Below, in pieces: positions 24,326 through 32,750 of a stretch of DNA of 40,957 bases; position 1 is the stretch's first letter, and every line of letters begins with the position of its first letter. Source of the DNA: Kiritimatiellia bacterium (lineage in GTDB: Bacteria; Verrucomicrobiota; Kiritimatiellia; UBA8416; SLMC01); NCBI GenBank assembly GCA_007134465.1, contig SLKS01000223.1, positions 1 through 40,957 on the forward strand, given 5' to 3'. The translations under genes and the position numbers were made by a program. Under the pieces are notes generated by a model. That model worked only from the letters and a program-made list of their open reading frames with translations. It did no database searches and had not been told where the DNA came from.

Positions 24326-24632
24326 AGCGGTATTCTTCCTATGGAAATTTGCCGCATTCGACCCGCAGGGCGATGCGGCAGGTGCCCCTGTGGCGGATTC
24401 GGGGCCGGGCGAAGCCCCTCGCGGGCGGCTGTTCAGACGGCCTCGATCGCAAGGCGCGCGGGGGTGTCGCTACACTCTTGGTATGCGGCATCCCCGCGCA
24501 ACGCCGCGAGCGCGGCCGTCTGGACGGCCGCATGCGAGCCCCGAAAACGCCACAATCCATGGTCGGAACCGCAACCCGCCTAATTCGGCAAAGTCAAACA
24601 AGCAAAAACGCATATCCGTTCCGGAAAGCGTT
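24326..24632. repeat. Palindrome-rich intergenic region beyond the citrate synthase remnant
   Basis: No gene is recognised. Hairpins are GGGGC/GCCCC (24401-24405/24414-24418), an 11-base pair of arms GCGCGGGGGTG (24456-24466) and CATCCCCGCGC (24489-24499) with one G-T wobble, and the perfect GCGGCCGTC/GACGGCCGC (24512-24520/24523-24531). The density suggests a cluster of REP-like elements at the junction of the acquired DNA. Terminator function for the aminotransferase gene ending at 24633 is possible. Confidence 0.55.
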
Positions 24633-25799
24633 CTACAAACTCCGAACGAATCGCTCCAGCCGTTCCAGGCCTTTCTCGATCGTGGCCATGCCGGTGGCGT
24701 AGCTGAGCCGAATGTAGTCGTCGGCCCCGAACGCGATGCCGGGCACGGCGGCGACCTTTTCCTTTTCCAGGAGCCGGGCGCAGAAATCGGTCGATTTCAG
24801 GCCTGTGGCCGAAATGTTCGGGAACAGATAGAACGCACCTTGCGCCTTGCAGCAGGCGAGGCCGGGAATGGCGTTCAGTTTTTCCCAGGCGAACAGGCGG
24901 CGCTTGTCGAATTCGGCCAGCCAAAGCGGCAGATGGTCCATGGGGCCGGTCAGAGCGGCGATGCCGCCTTTCTGCGCGAAGCTGGTGGGGTTGCTGGTGC
25001 TGTGGCTTTGCATGGCGTCCATGGCCTTGGCCACCGGTTCCGGCGCGGCGCAGAAGCCCAGCCGCCAGCCGGTCATGCTCCAGGCCTTGGCCAGGCCGTG
25101 CACAATAATCGTACGCGCCTGGTATTCAGGTCCGAACGTCGCCATGTTCCTGTGCTCGGCGCCGTCGTAGAGCAGGCGCTCGTAGATGTCGTCGCTCATG
25201 ATCCACAGGTTGTGCTCGACGCAGACGGCGCCCAGCGCCTTGACTTCGTCGGGCGTGTACACGCTGCCCGTCGGGTTGCTCGGGGAATTCAGGATGAACA
25301 GCTTCGTGCGCGGCGTGATCGCGGCCCGCAACTGGTCGGGCGTCACCTTGAATTCGGTTTCGTCCGTTGTCTCGAGAATCACCGGCGTGGCTTCCGCCAG
25401 CTTGGCCATTTCCGGGTAGCTCAGCCAATAGGGCGCGGGGATAAGAACTTCGTCGCCTCTCTGGCAGGTGGCCATGATTGTGTTGAAACAGGAATGCTTG
25501 CCGCCGCAAGAGACGATGATCTGGCTCGGCTTGTATTCGAGCCCGTTCTCGCGCTTGAACTTGTCGGCCACGGCCTGGCGCAGCTCGGGCAGCCCGCTGC
25601 TGGGCGTGTACTTGGTGAAACCGGCGGCCAGCGCGGCGGCGGCGGCGTCCTTGATGTGTTGCGGCGTATCGAAATCCGGCTCGCCCGCGCCGAACCCGAC
25701 CACGTCCTGGCCTTCGGCCTTCATGCGTTTGGCCTGAGCGTCAATGGCCAGGGTCAGAGAGGGCGACAAGGCGGCGACACGATCGGAAACGCTGTTCAT
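24633..25799 (-). CDS. Aspartate aminotransferase-type PLP enzyme (class I/II)
   Basis: Predicted 388-residue fold-type I aminotransferase of the thermostable AspAT (subgroup Ib) type. It moves an amino group between aspartate or a similar amino acid and 2-oxoglutarate. Seen: GAGEPDFDTP (38-47), KYTPSSGLPELR, NSPSNPTG (171-178), the cofactor Asp in SDDIYERL (202-209), the Schiff-base lysine in GLAKAWSMTGWRLG (Lys238) and the C-terminal IRLSYAT. ATG 25799 has AGGAG 6 bases upstream and overlaps the carbonic anhydrase stop by ATGA. The pairing with carbonic anhydrase would link bicarbonate-fed oxaloacetate to aspartate, an inference. Other substrates (for example prephenate or aromatic acids) cannot be excluded. 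Confidence 0.9.
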   Translation of the reverse strand: MNSVSDRVAALSPSLTLAIDAQAKRMKAEGQDVVGFGAGEPDFDTPQHIKDAAAAALAAGFTKYTPSSGLPELRQAVADKFKRENGLEYKPSQIIVSCGGKHSCFNTIMATCQRGDEVLIPAPYWLSYPEMAKLAEATPVILETTDETEFKVTPDQLRAAITPRTKLFILNSPSNPTGSVYTPDEVKALGAVCVEHNLWIMSDDIYERLLYDGAEHRNMATFGPEYQARTIIVHGLAKAWSMTGWRLGFCAAPEPVAKAMDAMQSHSTSNPTSFAQKGGIAALTGPMDHLPLWLAEFDKRRLFAWEKLNAIPGLACCKAQGAFYLFPNISATGLKSTDFCARLLEKEKVAAVPGIAFGADDYIRLSYATGMATIEKGLERLERFVRSL

Positions 25800-26446
25800 G
25801 ATGAACTCCTGTTCACTTTGCTTCTTCTTTCCAGCTCCTGCAAGGATTCGGCCGACGAAACGGACACGTCCAAATCCTCGATGACACCATTGTCCAATCC
25901 GTAAATCCATCCGTGCACGGAGAGCCGTGCGCCCCGCGCCCATGCCGCCTGCACGGTCGAGGTACGGCCCACGGCGGCCACTTGCGCCTCCACGTTCATT
26001 TCGCACAGCCGGTTGACGCGCGCGGTATCGTCGGCGATCGCAGCCAGTTCCGCCTGCCGGGCCAGCGCAATGTCGCGCACATGGCCAAGCCAGTTGCCGG
26101 CGAGCCCGCACGGCTGCGCTTCCAGCGCCGCGCGTACGCCTCCGCATCCGTAATGACCGCACACGATAATATGGCGCACCCGCAGCGCTTCCACCGCATA
26201 TTCGACGACCGCCAGGCAGTTCAAATCGGAATGCACCACCAGATTGGCGACGTTGCGATGCACGAAAACCTCGCCCGGCGCCAGGCCGGCAATCACATTG
26301 GCCGGCACGCGGCTGTCCGAGCAGCCGATCCAAAGATACTCGGGCGCCTGCTGCGCGGCAAGCGTTTCGAAATAGCGCGGATCGGCCGCCTGCATGGCGG
26401 CGGCCCACCGGCGATTGTTCTCCAGCAAATCGCGAATGTCGCCCAT
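25796..26446 (-). CDS. Beta-class carbonic anhydrase
   Basis: Predicted 216-residue beta-carbonic anhydrase, interconverting CO2 and bicarbonate. The zinc ligands and catalytic dyad are visible: CSDSRVP (Cys42, Asp44, Arg46) and HYGCGG (His98, Cys101), with VHRNVANLV and GLDNGVIEDL blocks of the family. No signal peptide is seen, so it is cytoplasmic. ATG 26446 is preceded by AGG and gives the usual length; the frame is open to 26476 without a better start. It is the first gene of a two-gene operon with the aminotransferase. A plausible job is supplying bicarbonate for carboxylations, including purine synthesis and oxaloacetate formation. Confidence 0.92.
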   Translation of the reverse strand: MGDIRDLLENNRRWAAAMQAADPRYFETLAAQQAPEYLWIGCSDSRVPANVIAGLAPGEVFVHRNVANLVVHSDLNCLAVVEYAVEALRVRHIIVCGHYGCGGVRAALEAQPCGLAGNWLGHVRDIALARQAELAAIADDTARVNRLCEMNVEAQVAAVGRTSTVQAAWARGARLSVHGWIYGLDNGVIEDLDVSVSSAESLQELERRSKVNRSSS

Positions 26447-26504
26447 AAGACCTGCCCAAGACGGGCTTCGCCCCAACCCCGCCCTTCCGCATCCTTTTTT
26501 CGTA

Positions 26505-26693
26505 ACCGTTCACGGGGGTTATCATAAGCAATGCGCATCGAATGCCGACCATTTTGAGTGCGCGTGCCTGCACGCGCTTTACGTGCCGGCGCCAGCGTCG
26601 GCACATGAGCCTTCTCCCGGAGCAGGCTCCGGGGCAGAAAGCGCGTGCAGGCACGCGCACTCAAAAAAGCGCATTTCCTAACCCCGTGAACGG
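26505..26693. repeat. Nested palindromic element with 29-base perfect inverted repeat
   Basis: A perfect 29-base inverted repeat (26552-26580 and 26638-26666) flanks 57 bases. Each arm is itself a hairpin (GCGCGTGC-CT-GCACGCGC, 26560-26577, and its mirror at 26641-26658). The 57-base centre holds GTGCCG/CGGCAC (26583-26588/26599-26604) and CCCGGAGC/GCTCCGGG (26616-26623/26626-26633). The outer words CCGTTCACGGGGGTTA and TAACCCCGTGAACGG (26506-26521 and 26679-26693) form a further imperfect layer. It fills the gap between carbonic anhydrase and purC. Confidence 0.8.
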
Positions 26694-26721
26694 CAACCAT
26701 TTTTCTAAGCATGACGAAATG

Positions 26722-27684
26722 CTACGCGCCTGCCAGTTGCGCCAGCGCGGCGTTGACGCGCGGCCCGATCGGTTCGGGATGCGCCACGAAATCCAGGCCC
26801 GTTACCGTTTCATAGGCTTCGATATAGCGGCGCGCCGCTTCGAGCCGCACGTCGTCGGAAATGGCAGGCGGTTCGCCGTCGCCAAGAAAACCGCGGGCGG
26901 CCAGCCATTCCCGTACGTATTCCTTGTCGAGCTTGCGCTGCGTTTCGCCGGCGGCGAACAGCTGGTCGTAGGAATCCGTGAACCAATAGCGCGAGGAATC
27001 GGGCGTGTGTATCTCGTCGGTCACGATCAACTCGCCCTCGTATCGGCCAAGCTCGTACTTCGTATCCACAAAGATCAGGCCGCGGCTCGCCGCATGCTCG
27101 ACGGCGCGGTCGTAAAGCGCAAAGCAAATCTCGGCCGCCTTGTCGAACGTGGCGGCGTCAATCAGGCCTTCGGCAATGGCTTCGTCGCGAGAAATGGGCC
27201 GGTCGGTCGCCTCCAGTTTCGTGGTCGGCGTCAGAATGGGCTTGGCCAGCTTCTGGTCCTTGCGCAGGCCTTCGGGCAGGAGATTGCCGCAGAAATGGCG
27301 CACGCCCTTCTCGTAGTTGTACCAGGCCGAGGTTTTCGTGACGCCGGTAATGTAGCCGCGCACAATGAATTCGAGCGGAAGCTGCTCGCACTCGCGCACG
27401 ACCATGATGTTGGGATCGGGCACGTCCACGACGTGGTTGGCAACGACATCCCGGGTCTTCTCGAACCAGAACGCCGCCATCTCGTTCAGAGCCTGGCCTT
27501 TGAACGGGATCGTGCACAGCACGCGGTCGAACGCGGAGAGGCGGTCGCTCACGACGATGACGCGGCGATCGCCCTTCTTGTAGCTGTCCCTGACTTTCCC
27601 GTGCTCGACTCGCTCGAACCCGGACGCGTCGGTCCGTTCCAGCACATTGCCCAGCCCTTGTTCCAGCGTTTCTTTTGTCACCAT
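26722..27684 (-). CDS. purC: Phosphoribosylaminoimidazole-succinocarboxamide synthase
   Basis: Predicted 320-residue SAICAR synthetase, the purine pathway step joining CAIR and aspartate with ATP. Family motifs are GKVRDSY (29-35, the ATP-binding loop), VVSDRLSAFDR (44-54), PLEFIVRGYITG, and the IFVDTKYELGR…LIVTDEIHTPDSSRYW block that binds aspartate and metal. ATG 27684 has AAGGAGG seven bases upstream, a very good site; a longer frame to 27726 lacks support. The length matches the longer bacterial/fungal-like PurC type. It is apparently transcribed alone, upstream of a large palindrome. Confidence 0.95.
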   Translation of the reverse strand: MVTKETLEQGLGNVLERTDASGFERVEHGKVRDSYKKGDRRVIVVSDRLSAFDRVLCTIPFKGQALNEMAAFWFEKTRDVVANHVVDVPDPNIMVVRECEQLPLEFIVRGYITGVTKTSAWYNYEKGVRHFCGNLLPEGLRKDQKLAKPILTPTTKLEATDRPISRDEAIAEGLIDAATFDKAAEICFALYDRAVEHAASRGLIFVDTKYELGRYEGELIVTDEIHTPDSSRYWFTDSYDQLFAAGETQRKLDKEYVREWLAARGFLGDGEPPAISDDVRLEAARRYIEAYETVTGLDFVAHPEPIGPRVNAALAQLAGA

Positions 27685-27820
27685 GCCGCATCCTCCTTGC
27701 CGAACGCAGCCGGGACGGGCAGGCAAGCCCGATCCCGCTGTTCTCGTTATGACGCCGTCCCACGCCGCCTTGCTTGTCCGCCGCAGCTTCTGGACGAAGG
27801 CAGGCGACGCGGGAACGGAA

Positions 27821-27874
27821 GATTGGGGCGGAATTCCGCCCCAATCTCAGGCTCCTGCCGCACAAGGCGGCAGG
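27821..27874. terminator. Perfect 26-base palindrome plus hairpin downstream of pckG
   Basis: GATTGGGGCGGAA and its mirror make a perfect 26-base palindrome (27821-27846), followed by CCTGCCG/CGGCAGG (27854-27860/27868-27874). It lies 15-68 bases beyond the pckG stop on the minus strand and upstream of purC, so a transcription terminator is likely. No T-run is seen, and a REP-type repeat is the alternative. Confidence 0.5.
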
Positions 27875-27888
27875 GGGCCTGTTCTGTT

Positions 27889-29691
<1,803 letters not shown>

Positions 29692-30123
29692 GTGGTTCTC
29701 CTTGCGCGCTTGGCTTGTTCAAACAAGGATCGCGTTCTGACGCAGGCCGACAGCCCATGCCCTGTCTTGCGGCGGCATGTTCCGTCTGCCCGGAAAAAAA
29801 CGGATCCGGAACAAAAAAGGCCAGCGCAATCCCGAGACCGTCGCTGACCTGGCGCCTTGACCAGCCTGCCGCTTTCGCGCTTGGCACGCGCGGCCCGCCT
29901 TCAACACGCATGAAAAAGAGGCGCAAACATAACGCAGGCGCAGGAGATGTCAAGCCCCGACGAAAAAAAAAGCGCGGCTTGGAGCTAGCGATGCTGGATA
30001 ACAAAAACATAGGGTCTCTCTATTTTCTCCGAAATATTTCTTCCGCGCGGGAAAGACCCGGTGAAGACCGACGCGCCAACGCGTTGTGAACCCCCGGAAA
30101 CCCCGGGCGAAAAGGAGAAATTT
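29692..30123. other. Divergent intergenic region between pckG and the DUF2892 operon
   Basis: A 432-base gap with no gene. It carries the candidate pckG promoter (29926-29953, minus) and must hold the promoter of the plus-strand operon, which I could not place. A purine-rich ribosome site (AAGGAG) lies just before 30124. Confidence 0.5.
29926..29953 (-). promoter_or_regulatory. Candidate sigma-70 promoter for pckG
   Basis: On the minus strand TTGACA (29953-29948) is followed after 16 bases by TATGTT (29931-29926), close to the sigma-70 consensus. It would give a leader of roughly 230 bases before the pckG start. Confidence 0.45.
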
Positions 30124-30459
30124 ATGAACGGGAAACCGCACAACGTATTCGCCAGCAAACATTTTTCCCATGAGCGGTTCGGGCGCGGGCTGGCGGGCCT
30201 GTTCGTTCTCGTGTCTGCCGGGCTGGGACTTGTCCATACCCCCTATTGGCTGTTTGTCACCCTGGGCATTGCGATCAATCTCATGATTTCTTCACTCACC
30301 GACCGTTGCCCGGTCAAGAGCCTGCTCGTCCGGCTCGGCGTTCCTGGCGAACGCGATCTCGGCCGAGCCGAAGCCTTGGGCGAAACGGACGCGCTTGCGC
30401 ATCCTCGCATGCAACGCTTTTCGGGTTCCGCCTGCCCGGATGTCGCTGTTTGGCAATAA
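30124..30459 (+). CDS. DUF2892 (YgaP-like) small inner-membrane protein
   Basis: Predicted 111 residues. Two hydrophobic helices around residues 19-37 and 41-57 (GRGLAGLFVLVSAGLGLVH, PYWLFVTLGIAINLMISS) are followed by the DUF2892 signature TDRCPVKSLLVRLGV. This small two-helix membrane module is common in bacteria, often with sulfur or redox genes, but its own function is unknown. The tail (about 75-111) is hydrophilic and not conserved as far as I can tell. ATG 30124 has AAGGAG 7 bases upstream. It is 22 bases before the methyltransferase gene, the first of three in an operon. Confidence 0.8.
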   Translation: MNGKPHNVFASKHFSHERFGRGLAGLFVLVSAGLGLVHTPYWLFVTLGIAINLMISSLTDRCPVKSLLVRLGVPGERDLGRAEALGETDALAHPRMQRFSGSACPDVAVWQ

Positions 30460-30481
30460 ACCCTTAACAAGGAGCCATGCC

Positions 30482-31384
30482 ATGTCCAATTCTTCCGACC
30501 TGTCCGCGCGCATCGTCGCGCATCCGTTTCCCGACCCGTCCGCCGTCTCGGACACAACCGGCGTTTCGGGCATGGAGAGCGTATCGTCATCGTTGCTCCC
30601 CCGAATCCACTGGTTCGAATGGGAAGATTGCTCCTGGCTGCCCGTCTTCCTGCGCGATGCCATTACCGACGCCCTCGGTCTGATCATGAAAACTTTCCGC
30701 GCCTACAGGCCGGCATTTCCGCTCCTGCGCGAATGGGCGGGCGAGAGTAAAACCTTGCTCGACATGGCCAGCGGCAGCGGCACGCATGTGCGCGAACTGC
30801 GGCAATGGGCGGATGCGAAGGGCGCCCCGATTCCTGCCGTGCGGGTCAGCGATTTGTACCCGTCCCGCGATCGCTTTCAGGCGCTGGAATCGGCATTCCC
30901 GAACCGCGTTCGCGCCGTGAAGGAACCGGTGGACGCCACGGCCGTTCCCGAACAGCTTCGGCGGCTCCCGCGCACCATGTTCACCGCCTTTCATCATCTG
31001 GCGCCAGATCAGGCCCGCGCGGCGCTGGCCGATGCCGCCCTCCACGCGGACGGAATTTTGATCTACGAGCCGCACCCGCGAACGATCCGCAATATGCTGG
31101 CCAACATCCCCGGCCTGATCTTCGGCATGCTGACGCCGTTTCTGGCGGGAAAATTCTCCTGGAAACGCTTGCTGTTCTGCACGCTGATCCCGATCGTCCC
31201 GCTTCTGCTGGTTCACGACGGCATCGTCTCCGTGCTGCGCTGCTACACGGCCGCCGAATTCCGCGCCATGATCGCCTCGTTGCCCGACAACAACATGACA
31301 TGGCGGATTGTCGAGGTTCCGGGCGAAGGCGCCATGCGCTTTATGAAAGGGCTCTGCGTGATCGGGAAAAGAGCAAAAGGATGA
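30482..31384 (+). CDS. Class I SAM-dependent methyltransferase-like protein
   Basis: Predicted 300 residues. The glycine-rich SAM motif TLLDMASGSGTHVREL (about 96-111) is followed by an acidic strand end (VRVSDLYPS) and later TMFTAFHHLAPDQARAAL, as in Rossmann-fold methyltransferases. Residues about 205-250 include two hydrophobic stretches (NIPGLIFGMLTPFLAG, LLFCTLIPIVPLLLVHDG), suggesting membrane association, which is unusual for the fold but common in enzymes acting on lipids. ATG 30482 has AAGGAG at the right distance. It overlaps the next gene by ATGA. The substrate is unknown; an acyl-amino acid or lipid product of the neighbouring gene is a guess. Confidence 0.75.
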   Translation: MSNSSDLSARIVAHPFPDPSAVSDTTGVSGMESVSSSLLPRIHWFEWEDCSWLPVFLRDAITDALGLIMKTFRAYRPAFPLLREWAGESKTLLDMASGSGTHVRELRQWADAKGAPIPAVRVSDLYPSRDRFQALESAFPNRVRAVKEPVDATAVPEQLRRLPRTMFTAFHHLAPDQARAALADAALHADGILIYEPHPRTIRNMLANIPGLIFGMLTPFLAGKFSWKRLLFCTLIPIVPLLLVHDGIVSVLRCYTAAEFRAMIASLPDNNMTWRIVEVPGEGAMRFMKGLCVIGKRAKG

Positions 31385-32301
31385 ATGCCATGAACGCTCC
31401 TTGCGAGATCGAAAGAACCGGAAGCCCGAGCGCGGTTTCATGGGCTCTGCCGAGGCAGGATTGGCTGACGAGCCCGCTGTCGGAGACATGGACGGCAAGC
31501 CGACAAACAGCGCACAGGGACGAAGCGCATGACAACGAGCTTATGCGTTTCGGAAAAGACGGCAGGTTCATTGTGCGGCGGGCGCGATCGGGCGAGGATC
31601 GGCTGCGCTGCTGGAATCTGGTCTATCGCGAATATCTGGCCATGGGCTATGTGCAGCCGCAGGACAAACCCTATCGCTACACGGCCCATGACGCCTTGCC
31701 GAACACGGCCACGTTCTTCATCGAAGTGGACGGGCGCCTGGCCGGATGCGCAACGGTGTTTCCATTTTCGCCAACGGGACAGCCTGCCGACGAAGCGTAC
31801 GGAGCGGAACTGGCCGCATTGCGCCAGGCCGGGCGGCGCCCGGTCGAAGTCGGGCGGCTGACGATCTCATCCGAATTCAAGCACGAACGGGAAATCCTGG
31901 CTCGCCTGTTCGACACGATTTCGATCGCGGCGCGGCGGCTGATGGACGGCACGGACCTGGTCGTGACCGTGAACCCTTCGCATGCGAAGTTCTATGAACG
32001 CATGCTTTGCTTCGAGCGAATCGGCAAGGAAAAGACGCTCGGTTGCGTATCCGGCGCGCCGGCGCTTCTGCTCCGCCTGTCGGCCGAAACGGAAACAGCC
32101 ATGCGGCGCTGGGCGCACGACGAAGGCCCGCTCCCCGAAAAATTCGATGGCGGACGCACCCTCTATCCGCGACTGTCCGACCGTGCCGGCGAGGAAACGC
32201 TGGTTCGGCGGTTGCGGCGCACGGGCTCCTCCGCGCCGCTGCCCGAATCGTTTCTGCGTCGCTGGTTCGCCTCGACGACTTCCGCCCATTCCGCCGCGTA
32301 A
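31381..32301 (+). CDS. FeeM-like N-acyl amino acid synthase (GNAT/autoinducer-synthase fold)
   Basis: Predicted 306 residues. The core (about 60-235) resembles the N-acyl amino acid synthase FeeM family, distant from acyl-homoserine lactone synthases and GNATs: RCWNLVYREYLAMGYV, NTATFFIEVDGRLAGCATVFPFSPTGQPADEAYGAELAALR (start, thumb and acidic loop), VEVGRLTIS, and LVVTVNPSHAKFYERMLCFERIG, where the acyl-carrier-dependent fold closes. Such enzymes attach a fatty acyl chain from acyl carrier protein to an amino acid. ATG 31381 overlaps the methyltransferase stop (ATGA). The C-terminal 70 residues are unrecognised. The operon may make or modify a lipid-like signal, which is inference. Confidence 0.7.
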   Translation: MNAMNAPCEIERTGSPSAVSWALPRQDWLTSPLSETWTASRQTAHRDEAHDNELMRFGKDGRFIVRRARSGEDRLRCWNLVYREYLAMGYVQPQDKPYRYTAHDALPNTATFFIEVDGRLAGCATVFPFSPTGQPADEAYGAELAALRQAGRRPVEVGRLTISSEFKHEREILARLFDTISIAARRLMDGTDLVVTVNPSHAKFYERMLCFERIGKEKTLGCVSGAPALLLRLSAETETAMRRWAHDEGPLPEKFDGGRTLYPRLSDRAGEETLVRRLRRTGSSAPLPESFLRRWFASTTSAHSAA

Positions 32302-32750
32302 GGGCATGAGCCCGCCTACGCCCAGCCCGCCCTGTTCAGGCGGGCTGCGCCCGCAACCCAGAGGGCGGAAGTCAGGATGTGACTGTCGCTGAAGTTTACG
32401 GCAAAGGCGACGACGGAGTTAGAATCGGTGGTGTTTACGAGGCTGTTTGCGTTGGAGGAAGAGACGGCCTCGTCTGTTCCGTAAACTTTGCCGTCAACTG
32501 CATCGGAACTAACTCCACCGTAAACGTTGCCGTAAACGGATTCGATTGCCCTGTGCGAAGCGAGTGGGCCAACGGTAGACGACAAAGAGGTGACAAACGG
32601 AAATCAGGACGTGACGCGACACCCGACACACAACACCCGACACACGAGTCGTTGCATGGCAAATGGCAGTGTATAGCGCTTCTTGTTTTTTACAGCAGAA
32701 ACGGTGGAACAAGGCGCTAAGTGCCGTTCCGGCCCGCCGCCCTGGCCGAA
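32302..32750. repeat. Repeat-filled intergenic region between convergent operons
   Basis: No supported gene is seen. Contents in order: a perfect hairpin CAGCCCGCC/GGCGGGCTG (32323-32331/32339-32347), the likely terminator of the plus-strand operon and part of the GCGGGC family; a long-range inverted pair GTTTACGGCAA (32394-32404) and TTGCCGTAAAC (32527-32537) amid other GTAAAC words; a 34-base element (32580-32613) that recurs at 38087-38120; a 13-base direct repeat ACACCCGACACAC (32619-32631, 32633-32645); and TCTTGTTTTTTACAGCAG (32681-32698), shared with 6134-6151. Confidence 0.6.

Noticed and set aside
32619-32645. Possible CRISPR array
   Set aside because: Only two direct copies of a 13-mer with a one-base gap; no spacers and no cas genes.
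32379-32720. Small open frames (about 113 and 89 codons) in the repeat-filled gap
   Set aside because: Their translations simply reflect the GTAAAC and word-like repeats; no ribosome site or conserved pattern.
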